From Mycteria americana (taxonomy: Eukaryota; Chordata; Aves; Ciconiiformes; Ciconiidae), in the NCBI RefSeq assembly GCF_035582795.1, contig NC_134383.1:2425501-2489500 (forward strand): DNA of 64,000 nucleotides, given 5' to 3'. A program made the translations under genes and the position numbers. Below the pieces are notes generated by a model. That model ran no database searches. It was not told the origin of the DNA and worked only from the letters and a program-made list of their open reading frames with translations. Shown one piece after another: positions 48,601 through 60,047 of this stretch. The stretch's first letter is position 1. The number at the start of each line of letters is the position of its first letter.

Positions 48601-51600
48601 ACAGTCCTTTGCCTTCAAGCCAGTTTCTTGTTCTCTGGGGAAAAAGGGAAAGGATGTCCTTTTCTATGAAGCTACCTATACCAGATCAGCTCCCCCACTG
48701 TAGTACAGTTTTTCTTCAAAAGCCTCTTCAGTTACACTGTGTCTCCTATATCCATGAAAACAAACAACACAGCCATGTGTCTTCCCTCTGCTGCTCAAGT
48801 AAATTGTCACCTCCAATGGAAACCATACTGAACTCTGAATTTCAGGCTTCACAGCTATATGCAGGAGATTTTTCAGTAAAATAATTAAATGCTGCACTTT
48901 AGATTGAAGATGAAAGTCTGGGGGATGGAAAGGTAAATTAGATAACTGTAAATCTAGAGACAGTTAAAGGTGATGGATGAGGGCTCAATGGCAACGAAGA
49001 CACAGCTGCAGATCCCCCCAGGATCATGTATCTGGATTAAAGACTGGTATGTTCCTGTAACTGCTGTTGAAATCCACATGCCCCCTTATCTCCATCTCTC
49101 TGCAGGGCATGAGGTTTGTTGATTTAAATTCCTTTCCTCCACATCTTTTCCATTAGCTCTGAATATTCATCCCTTGCACCCCAACTACTCTACCCCTTCC
49201 TTTCTGTGAAGCAGGCCACAAACTCCATTTCAGCATCCCTCATGTCAGCACTCCCTCCTTTTCTGTCAGAGCTAACCAGATCACAGTGATAAGAAAGGGC
49301 ACTTTAGGGAGTCAGACAAAGGACTACAAGGGGACACATCTTGGCAGTGAAGTTCCTTACCTGGAAGAATGGGACTCCAATGGCATATTCTGCTGCCCTT
49401 CATACTGCTGCACCAGTGCCCGGACACTCCAGTAGGGGTTTTCAATCTCCTCATCCATGCTGCTGTTTCTGGAGATAATAATCATAGAATGAGGGAAGCC
49501 TCACCTGATAGGAGCAGCAATTCTTCTTGTCTCCAAGAAGGATGGTAGGAAAGCTAAAGAAAGGAAGGTAAGAAGGAGGGGACAGCTAGAAAACTGCCAA
49601 TTAAGAAAATTCTCCTATTAGGGAGCTCCATCTCATCTTCTTGGTGTGAGGGGAACACAGGCAAACAGGCCCTCCCCTTTTAAATTCATCCCTAATTCTG
49701 TGACTAGAAAACTACAAAAGCTCTGGGAAGGCAAGGAAAAGAACAGAATTTGCAAATAGCACAAGGACTGGCTTTTCTGAAGAACTCCTGGCCCAAGACC
49801 TTTGCAAGAGAAACCTTTAACATCTAATTTTTCAAAATATAGCATTTCAACCTCATTTCCAAACTGCTTCATGGGTACTCCGTTGAGCCAATACAATATG
49901 GGCAAATGACCTTCAGCTGTGTAAGTTAAACCCTCAATAGACCACCATCTGGCTTCTATTTAAATGTCATTACTATTATTATTATTGTAATCCACATAGC
50001 ACCTTTTTCAAGTGTTAAAAGTGCTTTTCAGAATTACACATTCCTTCTGTACATGGATAATCTCCCTTCATTATCACCAGAACTCCTCCGCTTACATGGT
50101 AGGCTGCATCAGCTGATTAACAGCACACAACACTGCATCTGCCTGTATAGCAGTAAGCATAGCATTGGGGTGAACAGCAATGCAGAAGACAGAATGGACT
50201 TGTACAACAGGCTCAATACCTCAATTCTGGAAGTAACTGCTCCCAGATCTGTAACCAGTACCTGTAGTTAAGACCTTATTTTTGTTTCACTTGAAATGAG
50301 AATGTCTCCAGGTAGACAGCACCAAGAAAGGGCACTGTGCTCAGCATGAAATGGGGAAAGTGAGGCAGCAGAGTTCCCTCTGGCTTGGCCATAAAGAAAT
50401 GTTCTTTTCCAGTGAGATAACAGAGATCCAGCAGTTATATTGCCGTAAAACCTGAAAAGAACCGGGGATACCTGCAGTCTTCATCATGAGGCAGCCAGGC
50501 TAGGTCAGTACTCCTCTTTGTTAGGCCACTATTTATTTGTGTTTGTGAGACAGCAGTGGTTTGTCTCTATTTGTTTGCACAATAGGAGAGCTACCTTACA
50601 CCAGGAATTGTCAGGATAAAGAGGCATCTACTTTTAAAAAAATTGTGTCCACCTGCTAAGATGACCTGACCTCACATAACCAAGGAAAACTCATTACCTC
50701 TGTCTGTGCCGGAAAACATCCCGGCCGGATTGCAAGACATCTTGACGAACATCTGCCAGAGCAGCCACCGCCCCTTGGGCCACTGCAGCAGCTGAGTGAG
50801 GCCTGTGACTAGCAGACGATGCTGATAAGCTCTTCCCCACCATGCCAGCAGGGCTATGATTCATTGCTCTCCCAGAGCCTGGTTTGAAATGAGCAGCTAA
50901 GGCCAGGATCAACCTCATGATAGATTTCAAGTTCCCGTCAACAATATCTGCAAAATGCAAATAAAGCCAAGGACAATGCCATTAACATGAAGTCCCACCA
51001 GAGATGTATCTGACCAACAAGCGTGAATATAATTAAACCCAGTGGGACCATGCCAGTAAATGAGTACTATGCAAACAGGACTGCATTACAGTACTGATGC
51101 TTAGCTCTGTTTTGTACAGAGCAGCAAACTGACTGCCACCTACAGATCACAAGTTTAAATGCTTTGAATAGACCTGAGCCTTCCCTCTATGGCCATTACC
51201 AGCTAACAATCCAGTAGATTACGTGACAGCACGTAATTACTGAATGCTCACTGGAAAAGTACAGCAGTTACTGAAGACTATCACTGTACTAGCAGTCACT
51301 TCAATTAGCACATGGAATTTGCTTTTTTTTTTTAATACTAAAGACCAGAGAACAGCAGCGTATTCCTTTAGCAATAGCATCCTGTACCATAAACTGTTTG
51401 TAGCACCTTGCAAACGTTAACTAGTCAGTTTTAATAGTATCACAGTAGGCATTTCCCCCAGCATTGCCTTTTACCAATATTGCTATCGTTTCTAGAGTCA
51501 TGAGCTCATAAGACAACTTGCAACATTATTCAAAGAAACAGTACAGCCTCCAATCTGCTAGTAGCAGTACTGTGGGAACAGTACTCATTACTCTATATTT

Positions 51601-53879
51601 AAATTCTAAGCCTCTCACCAAGGCATATAAACCAACAGCTTGTACTCTTCTGCTAAGAACAAGGGTCATGCACTCCATGTAGTCTGTCTCAGCATTCTTC
51701 CCCTCTTTCTCATCTGAAGGGCCACAATCAGAACCATATCCCCTCCCAGTACAGTCAGCAAACAGTAAGGATCAGTGTCTGTCTTCTACCCCATAGATCT
51801 ACGTGCACACACCAGCAATCCTTGTGATATCTGACTAAACCACACCACAGATGCGATTTTGCATATTGGGTCTCCTCCCTATTTACAGGCCATGGAAAAC
51901 AGTATCTCAGGCTTCCAGTGGGCCAGAAATATTTTTCCCATGTCTCATTTCACAGTAGCAGGTCTATATGTCCTTTTAGTGAGAGATTCTGAGTTTGTAT
52001 TCCTCATTACACCATTACGTGATCTTCTGACTGCTCAGCAGCAGGAGAAAAGGCACTTTTGTTTCTGCACACTGTGCTGCTACCAAAAGCAGTGAAGAGC
52101 ACAGTATCACTCAACCCAAAATGAGTTACTAAACCACAGGAGGAAAAAAAATGAAACTCCTCCACAAACTAATAAATTATCTGTTTGATATGAAACAAAG
52201 ACAGAAACAGGCCTTCAATAGACAGAATCATCTGTGGCAACTACCAGGGGTACATACCTTTTGCTGATGTCTGATGCATGCGGATCTTTTTTGATGCCAC
52301 AAACTGTAAGACTCTCTCCACATTTTCCCTCATCTCCCGCTGGCTGGTGGGGTTGACCTGAATGCCATTCAACTTCTCACCAGCTAAAGCAGTGAAAAAC
52401 CTTATTAGAGAAGAACCGAACCGCTTGGTGCTGTCACAGGAATTGCTATAGGCGTAGGGCCTGATCTTATCTCTTGTCTGGGTACAGCAAGAGGCATGCA
52501 TGGCTTCTTGTCCTGCTTATAAGGTATCCAGTACCAGGCATAACTAGGTTGGAGACTGTATCAGGTTTACGTAGCGAGGTTTTGGTAGCAGGAGGGCTAC
52601 GGGGTGGCTTCTGTGAGAAGATGCCAGAAGCTTCCCCCATGTCTGACAGAGCCAGTTCCAGCTGGCTCCAAGATGGACCCGCTGCTGGCCAAGGCTGAGC
52701 CAATCAGTGATGTTGGTAGCATCTCTGTGATAATGTATTTAAGGGGTAAAAACTGCTGCACAGCAGCAGCCAGGAGAGAGGAGTAAGACTAGAAGAGAAA
52801 CAACTCTGCAGACACCAAGGTCAGTGAAGAAGGAGGGGGAGAAGGTGCTCCATGCGCCAGAGCAGAGATTCCCCTGCAGCCCATGGTGAAGACCATGGTG
52901 AGGCAGGTTGTCCCCCTGCAGCCCATGGAGGTCCATGGTGGAGCAGATATCCACCCTGAAGCCTGTGGAGGACCCCACACCAGAGCACATGGATGTGCCC
53001 CAAAGGAGGCTGTGACCCTGTGGAGACCCTGCGCTGGAGCAGACTCCTGGCAGGACCTGCAGCCCCATGGAGAGGAGCCCACACTGGAGCAGGTCTTCTG
53101 GCAGGGTCTTCTGGCACCTGTGACCCAGCGGGGGACCCATGCTGGAGCAGTCTATTCCTGAAGGACTGCACCCCATGGAAAGGACCCATGCTGGAACAGT
53201 TCATGAAGAACTGCAACCCACGGGAAGGACCCATGCTGGAGAAGTTCGTGGAGGACTTCTGTGCGTGGGACCCCACACTGGAGCAGGGGAAGAGTGTGAG
53301 GAAGAAGGAGCAGCAGAGACAATGTGTAATGAACCGACCACTGTTCAGGGGGAGAAGGTAGAGAATTTGGGAGTGAAGTCGAGACAAAGAAGGGAGTATC
53401 TCAGCAAACAGGTCACTTCCAAAGATGCCACACACTAACACCATTCCTCCACAAGGTAAATCCTTTCATAACTCCATTTCAGCCTCATGGGAGTTAATGT
53501 GGTCCCTGACAGGTTTTAGCACATCTGTTGTAACAGTCTGCTAAAACATAAGGACTTTAATAGAATTGCATTTATGATTTGCTTTATGATTGTTTTCTTT
53601 TAAAGTCACTCCTTCCCCAACCCCACAAGATCTGACACCATCATTAACATCTGTCAGTATGCCTGACAGATGTCAGAGCCAAGGCCAGCCTCTTCTACAC
53701 AAGATCTAAAACTGCAAGATGAAAAATAGTGCCATATGGCATTACTGACCTACAATCTCAATGAGCAAAGCAAGAATGACTCCATCTCGGAGATCTTGTC
53801 TCAGGTCTTGGACTGGCTTTACTGTTGGCTTCTTCTTCAGCTGGGAATTCACCCAGGCCACATATGCCTGTAGTTGTTG
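30622..53879 (-). CDS. DIXDC1: DIX domain containing 1 (coiled-coil-DIX1), 19 of about 20 coding exons, first exon outside window
   Basis: Exons in transcript order: 53750-53879, 52258-52383, 50698-50947, 49361-49468, 44045-44157, 42307-42455, 39085-39174, 38925-38978, 37956-38006, 36734-36838, 36140-36193, 35462-35554, 35300-35371, 34494-34580, 34164-34325, 33982-34048, 32292-32400, 31623-31731 and 30622-30702. All phases agree, giving 669 residues; about 20 are missing (human total 683). It starts with [14 protein letters not shown] and [10 protein letters not shown], the N-terminal calponin-homology (CH) domain, which runs through [17 protein letters not shown] and HFKPGSG. A linker follows ([12 protein letters not shown]), then a long coiled coil from [10 protein letters not shown] to [14 protein letters not shown]. 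It ends in a DIX domain ([13 protein letters not shown] to WVEEDHGEN), which polymerises with Dishevelled and Axin. It acts as a Wnt/actin scaffold in the cytoplasm. The acceptor at 49468 was preferred over one at 49462 because it restores the RNSSMDEE junction. Confidence 0.96.
33685..33805 (+). mobile_element. Old SINE/MIR-like remnant, sauropsid type
   Basis: The run atttatactgcagtacta, then agtggcccagatagac, then tggtgctttacaaata and ending cagaccatctctgcccc follows the order of a very old amniote interspersed repeat (stem: tactgtagtgcctagaggcccc, gtgctgtacaaacaca, cagtccctgcccc). It is highly diverged, so the family name is tentative. Confidence 0.45.
38814..38851. repeat. Homopolymer C run of 24 followed by A7 in a DIXDC1 intron
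   Basis: Six C, one T, 24 consecutive C, then seven A. On the transcribed (-) strand this is a long G run starting about 75-110 bases past a DIXDC1 exon's donor (exon 38925-38978). Its length in an assembly should be treated with caution. Confidence 0.9.
44996..45066 (-). mobile_element. CR1 LINE 3' end fragment
   Basis: Read on the - strand it goes GGACTGGACCAGATGG, then a short Pu/Py stretch, then TTCCATCTC and CTGATTCTGTGAGA. This is the familiar end of chicken-repeat-1 elements (GGACTAGATGACC, CCTTCCAACC, ATTCTGTGATTCT). Only the last 70 or so bases survive, and it is diverged. Confidence 0.55.
46494..46516 (-). CDS. DIXDC1: Alternative first coding exon of the short DIXDC1 isoform (no CH domain)
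   Basis: On the - strand an ATG opens seven codons, MGGKQVK, plus TG, followed at once by the donor GTGAGC. Spliced to the acceptor at 44157, whose exon starts with a single T completing a codon, it gives MGGKQVKC then [14 protein letters not shown]. The human short isoform starts, as I remember it, MGGTQVKC and runs into the same exon. The phase match (2 + 1) is exact. The protein would have 472 residues, the length I recall for human isoform 2, keeping the coiled coil and DIX domain but losing the CH domain. The exon lies in the intron between 44158 and 49360. Its 5' UTR and promoter should lie above 46516. Confidence 0.8.
46517..47400 (-). promoter_or_regulatory. Probable 5' UTR and internal promoter for short DIXDC1
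   Basis: This lies immediately upstream of the alternative first exon. It is richer in G+C than its flanks near 46980-47250 but is not a CpG island. It is unusually free of stops on the + strand (overlapping frames of 161 and 171 codons, with no known protein match). I see no clear TATA box. The role is inferred from position only. Confidence 0.4.
49962..50075 (+). mobile_element. Old SINE/MIR-like remnant with ATT microsatellite, possible second piece at 50343-50375
   Basis: A run of ATT repeats is followed by catagcacctttttcaag and aaaagtgcttttcagaa, resembling the stem of an old amniote SINE (tagcacctttcatc, caaagcgctttaca). About 270 bases on, gaaatggggaaagtgaggca resembles the MIR core (atggggaaactgaggca), so both may come from one element. 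Heavily decayed. Confidence 0.4.
52557..53396 (+). mobile_element. Endogenous retrovirus LTR fragment of a type common in neoavian genomes (fossil)
   Basis: About 840 bases that I recognise as part of a high-copy avian long terminal repeat; no family name is assigned. It begins TGTATCAGG. It carries a CCAAT motif at 52700-52704 and a TATA-like tatttaa at 52736-52742, the usual U3 layout. From about 52860 to 53300 follows an internal array of diverged units built on ccatgctggagcag. The 3' part of the LTR is not present and no internal retroviral genes are seen, so it is a broken solo-LTR-type remnant. It lies antisense to DIXDC1 in the intron between exons 53750-53879 and 52258-52383. Moderate divergence suggests insertion within neoavian history. 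Confidence 0.75.
52860..53300 (+). repeat. Degenerate tandem array inside the LTR fragment
   Basis: Seven or so units spaced about 35-70 bases share the core ccc-aca/atg-ctggagcag, followed by varying bases such as ttcatgaagaactgc or ttcgtggaggac. The array is a family trait rather than a new local expansion. Confidence 0.6.
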
Positions 53880-55497
53880 CTGAAAATAGAAAATAAAACG
53901 TTTGCATGTCATTGCCATTTCAGGGGGAAGTTGCATAGCTCTCAGTTTTCTCTTTCATCTTCACAGATCTCATTGTCTTTTGCCCTTGAAAACAAACACC
54001 AACAGTCTCATCCCAAAGCCTGCTGACATCACTGCACACTGTGGTGCAGCTCACTCCATGCCAGGACAGGAAGAGCAAGCAGGCAGCAGGACAGGACTCA
54101 TGATCTAAGCACAGCTGAGGAGAGCTTTAAATTACATTTAATCTAGGTTGGTGCCAAACAAATGCTGTCATCCCCTCATTTTTGGTGCCAGAATTGGTTC
54201 ACTCACAGCATTTAATGTCCCATCCACACTATTTTCTTCCACATATCAAGAAAGCAGAAAACCCACAATGCAGAAGCAAGAAACCCTGTGTTATTTCCCG
54301 TTAAACTATGTCATCTATCAAAAGAAACAACCAGGACATATTTCCTGGAAGAGACAACAGCCTCCCTCCTTAACACTCCCAGCATGGCTCATTTGTAACA
54401 GTTCATGCAACAGGGACGAGACACCCTGTTGTACAGCCCCCCCTCCTCCATTTCCTTGGAGCTGCATCAGCGTTGCTAATGGCCCAATTTCTGTACATGT
54501 GGAAGCTGGCTTGCCACAGCACTTAACACCTGCAAGACCTGAGAGCAAGGAGCACTGCCTTTCCAGCAGGACATACTGGATGCTGCTTCATATAGCTGTG
54601 CACATTGCCACAAGGGGAAGACCAGGGAAACAAACTCAGGCTTCTGGTCAGTGTGAGGACCCATCTGGCATAAGTGACTGAAAGGCAAAGAGCAGATTCA
54701 CATGACCTTTCCCTTTCCTTCCCCCTCTCAGCAGCACTTCCATGGCTAGCAGGAGCACTAGGATCACTGAAATCCCTTTGGGCAGGGCTGGTGTGGTACA
54801 TGGAAGGTAAACAAACTGATCCATTTATGGGATTACCTCCCTTTTCACTAAGCTTCCCATTATTCTGCCAATGCAGCAGGTTTTAAGTCTCCGTTCCGTA
54901 TTATCTCAGCAATGTCAGTCAGAGTTTATGCTTTTACAGCCCAAAGTCACAATCTGATCACAGCTTCACTCATAATTATTCTGACATAGGAAATCCAACT
55001 TTAATCACACCATGGTTCAGAAGGGTGACTGGACCTGTATTCAATCAGTTCCACTCACTCAGCAGAGAGCTGGAGAGCAGAACAGAGGAGATGAGCCTGG
55101 GGGCTTTTGAAAAAAAGGAAGCAGAAGTGGCAGATCTGATGCATGCTTGCTGGAGCAGACTTGGCCCGTCACGTGGATTGGATCTGCACACTCTTCTTTG
55201 GCTGTAATGGCAATGATGCATGTCTGTTTTGCCTGCCCAATTTCAGAGGTCTTAATTTTCAGCTTAATGTGACTGGGCACTGTGGAGAATCAACAAGCCT
55301 TGACTTTCTCTCTCTTGCACAAAGCTGATGACCCTGTGCTGATTTTCCGAACAGCAGTAGTAACTCTTGCCAGCTGCAAAAAGCACCCCCACCTCTTGCC
55401 ATTGTATTTTAACTGATCATGTGGGCACTGAGATTCAGTCTCACAACAGTCTAATGCCAGAGTCAGAGAGACCACAAGCCTTCTATTACATAGATTC

Positions 55498-55516
55498 AAT
55501 AAAGCTTTAATTTATT
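55498..55516. terminator. Back-to-back polyadenylation hexamers on both strands
   Basis: AATAAA at 55498-55503 on the + strand and AATAAA on the - strand at 55511-55516, seven bases apart in a nearly symmetrical AT-rich setting. It could end transcripts from both sides or could be chance in AT-rich DNA. No gene is assigned. Confidence 0.25.
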
Positions 55517-58500
55517 CAAACAAGTACCAGAGAAAAGAGGTAGGCTTGTTTATAGTAATACAGCATTATTATAGAAATATCTAGATTCATAAGTAAAGAT
55601 GTACTGAATAGGGTTGCAGCATGAAAACTGCATCTGAAGTCTATGTAATTTAGGGAAATAATCTTATCACAGTAGCATTTACTTCTTGTTGTCAGTTTTC
55701 AAATAATTTTACAAAGTTCTAAACTGTTATATTGTCTAATTCCACAAGGGCATAGCCCCTTCCAGCCTACAGAAAAATTGCAATTTTTATAGGAGTCTAT
55801 ATGGTTCTTCCATTCAGACACTTCTGTTTTCACTCAAAGGAAAAATAGACCCTTCCACCAAGCAGTTTGTTTTCTATTTCTTTTCTCTGAACATTCTTCA
55901 TGCATTCATAAGAAAGCATTTTTGGCAAACTTTTAGTCTCTGTCTCTTAAAAGCATGAGAAGGTTGACATTGTTATTAGGAAAAAAAAAAAACCTCCTAA
56001 ATCCCAGCGTATTTACATTTTAAACAGTGATTATTAAAAGGAGGATTTTGAGGCAATGGAATAGGGATGTCACTATTACAAAGTAATTTCATACCAGTAG
56101 CTGCTGTAATACTGCAGACTTACATTTCATTAGCAGACTTTGTTGTTTGGTTGGTTGTTTTTGCTTTTTTCCCCCTCCACTAACGCATAAGATTTTTCTG
56201 CAGAAGTTCAGACAGTTGGACTGATCAGCATTTCCTGATTTTGTATCCAAAAACTAGAAGATCTAATGACTTTAGCAAGAGACTTGGATTGCTGCAAAGC
56301 TGAAAACCCAGGGAGTAAGCTGTCACTTCTGGCAGCTGAGGTGAGCAGATGACTGAACTTACCAAGAAAATAACAGATATAAAAGTTTAGCAACCTAAAA
56401 ATGACAAAGTGGTGTTAAAGCATGAAGGGACAAAGCCCCCCAGCTGCTCAGCAGAAATCCCAATAGCAATTTTAAAAATGCTTTGCTTCACCACTCTGTG
56501 GCTTCCCCATCAGCTGGCATGAACTGGGCAATAAAAAGGACATTGTGGGCCATACCTTAAAGCCCTACGCCTCCAACACAAGCACAAGGCCTTGATCTGC
56601 AGCCACAGATTAAGGTTAATGAATCTGACCTATTAAAAAACCCACTTGTTTCACACCCTCAGAATTCCATTTGTTTCAAAACCCAAGACAGCTATCTCAA
56701 TTCACAGCAGAACAGCCCTAAGTACTACCACAGCAATATGATCTGCTACTTGGATGGACATTATTCATGGCATCTATTCTGGAAAGTACTCCAGGTATCA
56801 TCTTCCAGTGCAGAGAAAAAGATTTGCTAGGATGTATTCTGCCATGAGAACAGCAGCTCTACACAGCCTATTCCACCCCACAAAAATACTCCCCAGCCAG
56901 TGCTTGTCACTTGTCCACAGAAATACTCACACCAAAAACACATGCTCCATCACTATTTGTGTCTGGAGGCATCCCAGCTCAAAATGATACACGTGCCCCA
57001 TCCAGTCTCACATAGGTCTCAGCTCCTCTTAGTCAACAAGACTCGAGGGAAGAGAGAAAGGAGGTTGGGAACAAACAAGGAGTTAGATGATACATCTCAA
57101 AAGTACTCTTCCTTTCCTTTTCCAAGGCTGTCCCCCCTGTGCTTTCACACTGCTTCCTGACAACAGAGTAGGACATTATATTTTGTGCCTTCTAAAGAAT
57201 TAGCAAAAAGAGGCACTAACCCCAGAGGCAAAGCAAACGGGAAAACACAACGCAGACTGAGTAAAGGATGCAGAGTGAGCCTTTGTGGCCTAGGAGGCTG
57301 GACCCAGTAGTCCCCCAAACCTGCTTAGGTCCCCTGCTCTGACAGCTGCTCAAATTCTTAACACTCCTCTTGTTTAATTTTTGTCTTTCTAGTTGAGGGG
57401 AAAGATTCTGTGGGACCTATTACACCAATTCTTGTGATGCTGTAACTATGCTACTACAGCTTCCTACAGAACCTCCAAACTTAACATGATTGAACAAATC
57501 CCTAGAGCTTCCCCTTGTTGTTTTATAACCTGGTATGGCTGACAGCTATATCCAAGAGCAGTCAGAGAGGGAACAGCTACTGTTTTATCTAACTCATCCT
57601 CTTCCTTCAAAATCATTGAATAATTAGCTGAATAATTATTTCTTCAACCACTGACTACTCAGGAGTTTTCTGCTTCTCCCTGCATTTTGGTTTCAGCTTC
57701 TGTTCAGTCAAATCTTAGACTTCATGGGGCTCACACTGCCCTACTCCTGCACCAATATTTCTTTCAAAACCAGGATTTTCAGAAGAAAAACATAATCAGC
57801 CCAGTCTAAGATTTACTATGCAGAGCACATGTTATTAGGATTATGATGGAGTTAAGCTTAATCCTATTTATGTTAGCACAGCTTTGCATTCCAAAAAAAG
57901 GCCAGGTTTACCTGTACCTTGCAATACGAAGAGCAGCTCCTTTACCTGAAGTAAGCTGGAGCCCAGATTGCTTCAGCTCCTAGGGAGATCATTGTAGGGT
58001 GTTTATATCCACTCTGGAAGCCTTAAAAGGCTTTGCAGGGCAGGAGAAGATTTTTAAAGCAAGGTACTAGGGGCCACCTGCAGTTGTAAGGAATTTCCCA
58101 ACCTGCAGGCACTTCTGCTGGCAAATTACAGGTTAGCACTTCAGTAAGCACAACACATCTCAGAGCAGGATTTTACTCTGGATCATTTATTCAGCATATA
58201 GCCTGAAGAAGTGCCTCAGACCTGCTGGCTATACAAAACAGCTGCAGAGGTCAGGAGCATATATCTTTGTGCTTTCAGTTGACAGCCAATGATACGCAGG
58301 AGGAAAATGCCCTTCCAGGGTCAGCACATTTTTCTCAGCAGCTGTAATCCCTTACTGATAATTACAATTAAGTGTCATTATCTAGTATTTTCCACAGGTG
58401 GAAGACAAGCAGCAGCTCTATTGCAAATCTCCTGCCAGTTGTAGGTGTCCTTGCTATTCTCGTTTAACCAGTTCACCACCTGCTGCTTAGGGCTCATGTT

Positions 58501-60027
58501 TCTCCCCTCTCACCCATCAATCAGTCCAGCCTGCCTCACAGTAAATTTAGGTAAAATCACAATGTCTTGATATCCTACTCTGTCTTTTATTATCAGTGCC
58601 ATCTACATTACACTGTGTAAGGTTAATTTTCACCTCCTCTGAGATTAGGGTATTGCACATTTTGAAGTTGGCCAAATCTTCATTCTTGGACAAAATCATT
58701 CTTTAGCAGGCAGATGCCCTCAGAGGGCCTCACCTCCTTGCTATCACGTTACAATAGACTCCCATGACACTCTCTGCTTCTAGGAAGAGAAGCATACTTT
58801 TCTGCATTCATTTAATGAATTTGAATCTATCCTTATTGTTGGATTTAGGGAATCAGCCTGGAAGAATAATGTTTCTCATAATCTTTACGCTGCTTTTCCT
58901 TTATACCCTATGGACACTGCCCAAGCACCAGGTCTAACAAGGTCAATAATAATAGCCATCATGCTATGAGGTTGGTCCCAGTATGAAAGGCATTTAGTGT
59001 CCTGTCTGTTCAGAGTACTGAACCAAATGTCTGCCACAGCAAAGCTCAAAGGCTAGCCTAATTGCATCAGGATGTAATGTTTAAGGCCTTGTATGATTTC
59101 TAAGCTTTCTGACATTACCTTAATTATATGGGAACTGTAATTTTCCATCCAGTGTTCCTCCAGTTTGATTTTTTGTTTGTTTTAGTTTGAGAAGGCCTTT
59201 GTAGAAGCAGAAAATAAAAACTCACAAGCAAAGAAAATGTTTCTCTCTGCTCTCAAAGCCAGCAGAAGATTTTTTTTTCTCAAAATTGCTGCTTAAATGT
59301 GATTCAGACTGTTCAATGTATTGAGATAGCTCCTGATGCATCCAACAGTCAAAACCACCCAATTATGACCAGAGTGATGCCAGAACAACCATATGCACCC
59401 ACAGGACTCCTCTTTCAGAAAACTCTTGACTTTAAAGCAGGAGGTGCACTTTCATTCAAAATAACTTTTGGTCTGACGTGTATTTTCCAAATCTTCTATA
59501 AATAGCCTGTCTCAAGCACAGAAGATGCCTCAGTATAGCGACACAGTTTGGAAAAGGCAGCACCCATGCAATCCGGTGCACACCAGGAGACAGAAATAGT
59601 GTGTGAGCTGCAAAAGACTGGGAGCTCCTTAACCCTTCACCCATATCTGAGGGAAAACATGGACATTTCCAACACCCTAACATGTCTGGATAAGAATTTT
59701 TCACTGATTTGCTGAGACCCAGAAAGAAGGATTATCCTGAAGTCTTGATGAAATGCTAGCCAGAACATGTTTTCTATAGCTTCGAAGGTCAATTTCAAAG
59801 ACTCAGGCAGCACAAACCTTTGGGAGGAGCCACCCAACAATGCCCTTAACCTGTGCTATGTTCTAGGCACACTCAAGGATTTTCCTCGTCTTAATATAAA
59901 CTGTTTCTTCAGTTCAGTGAATTCACCTCAAGCAGTAGCCGCCTGCTTCTCTGGGCAGATTCAAGAATATAAAGGCCAGCCTTCTGCTTTCTGATCTCTT
60001 AGTCCATTCAACATTTTTGAAACCACT

Positions 60028-60047
60028 GAGTCTGACTGAGTCTGACT
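60028..60047. repeat. Exact 10-base tandem duplication
   Basis: The unit actgagtctg occurs twice in a row. A minor local slippage event. Confidence 0.7.

Noticed and set aside
49361-49462. Alternative acceptor at 49462 for the DIXDC1 SSMDEE exon
   Set aside because: The acceptor six bases earlier (exon start 49468) keeps the frame and restores the RNSSMDEE junction as in human. The other could be a minor variant.
54148-54681. A 177-codon + strand frame upstream of DIXDC1 exon 2
   Set aside because: No recognisable domain, and it lies in what should be intron 1. Length alone is not enough support.
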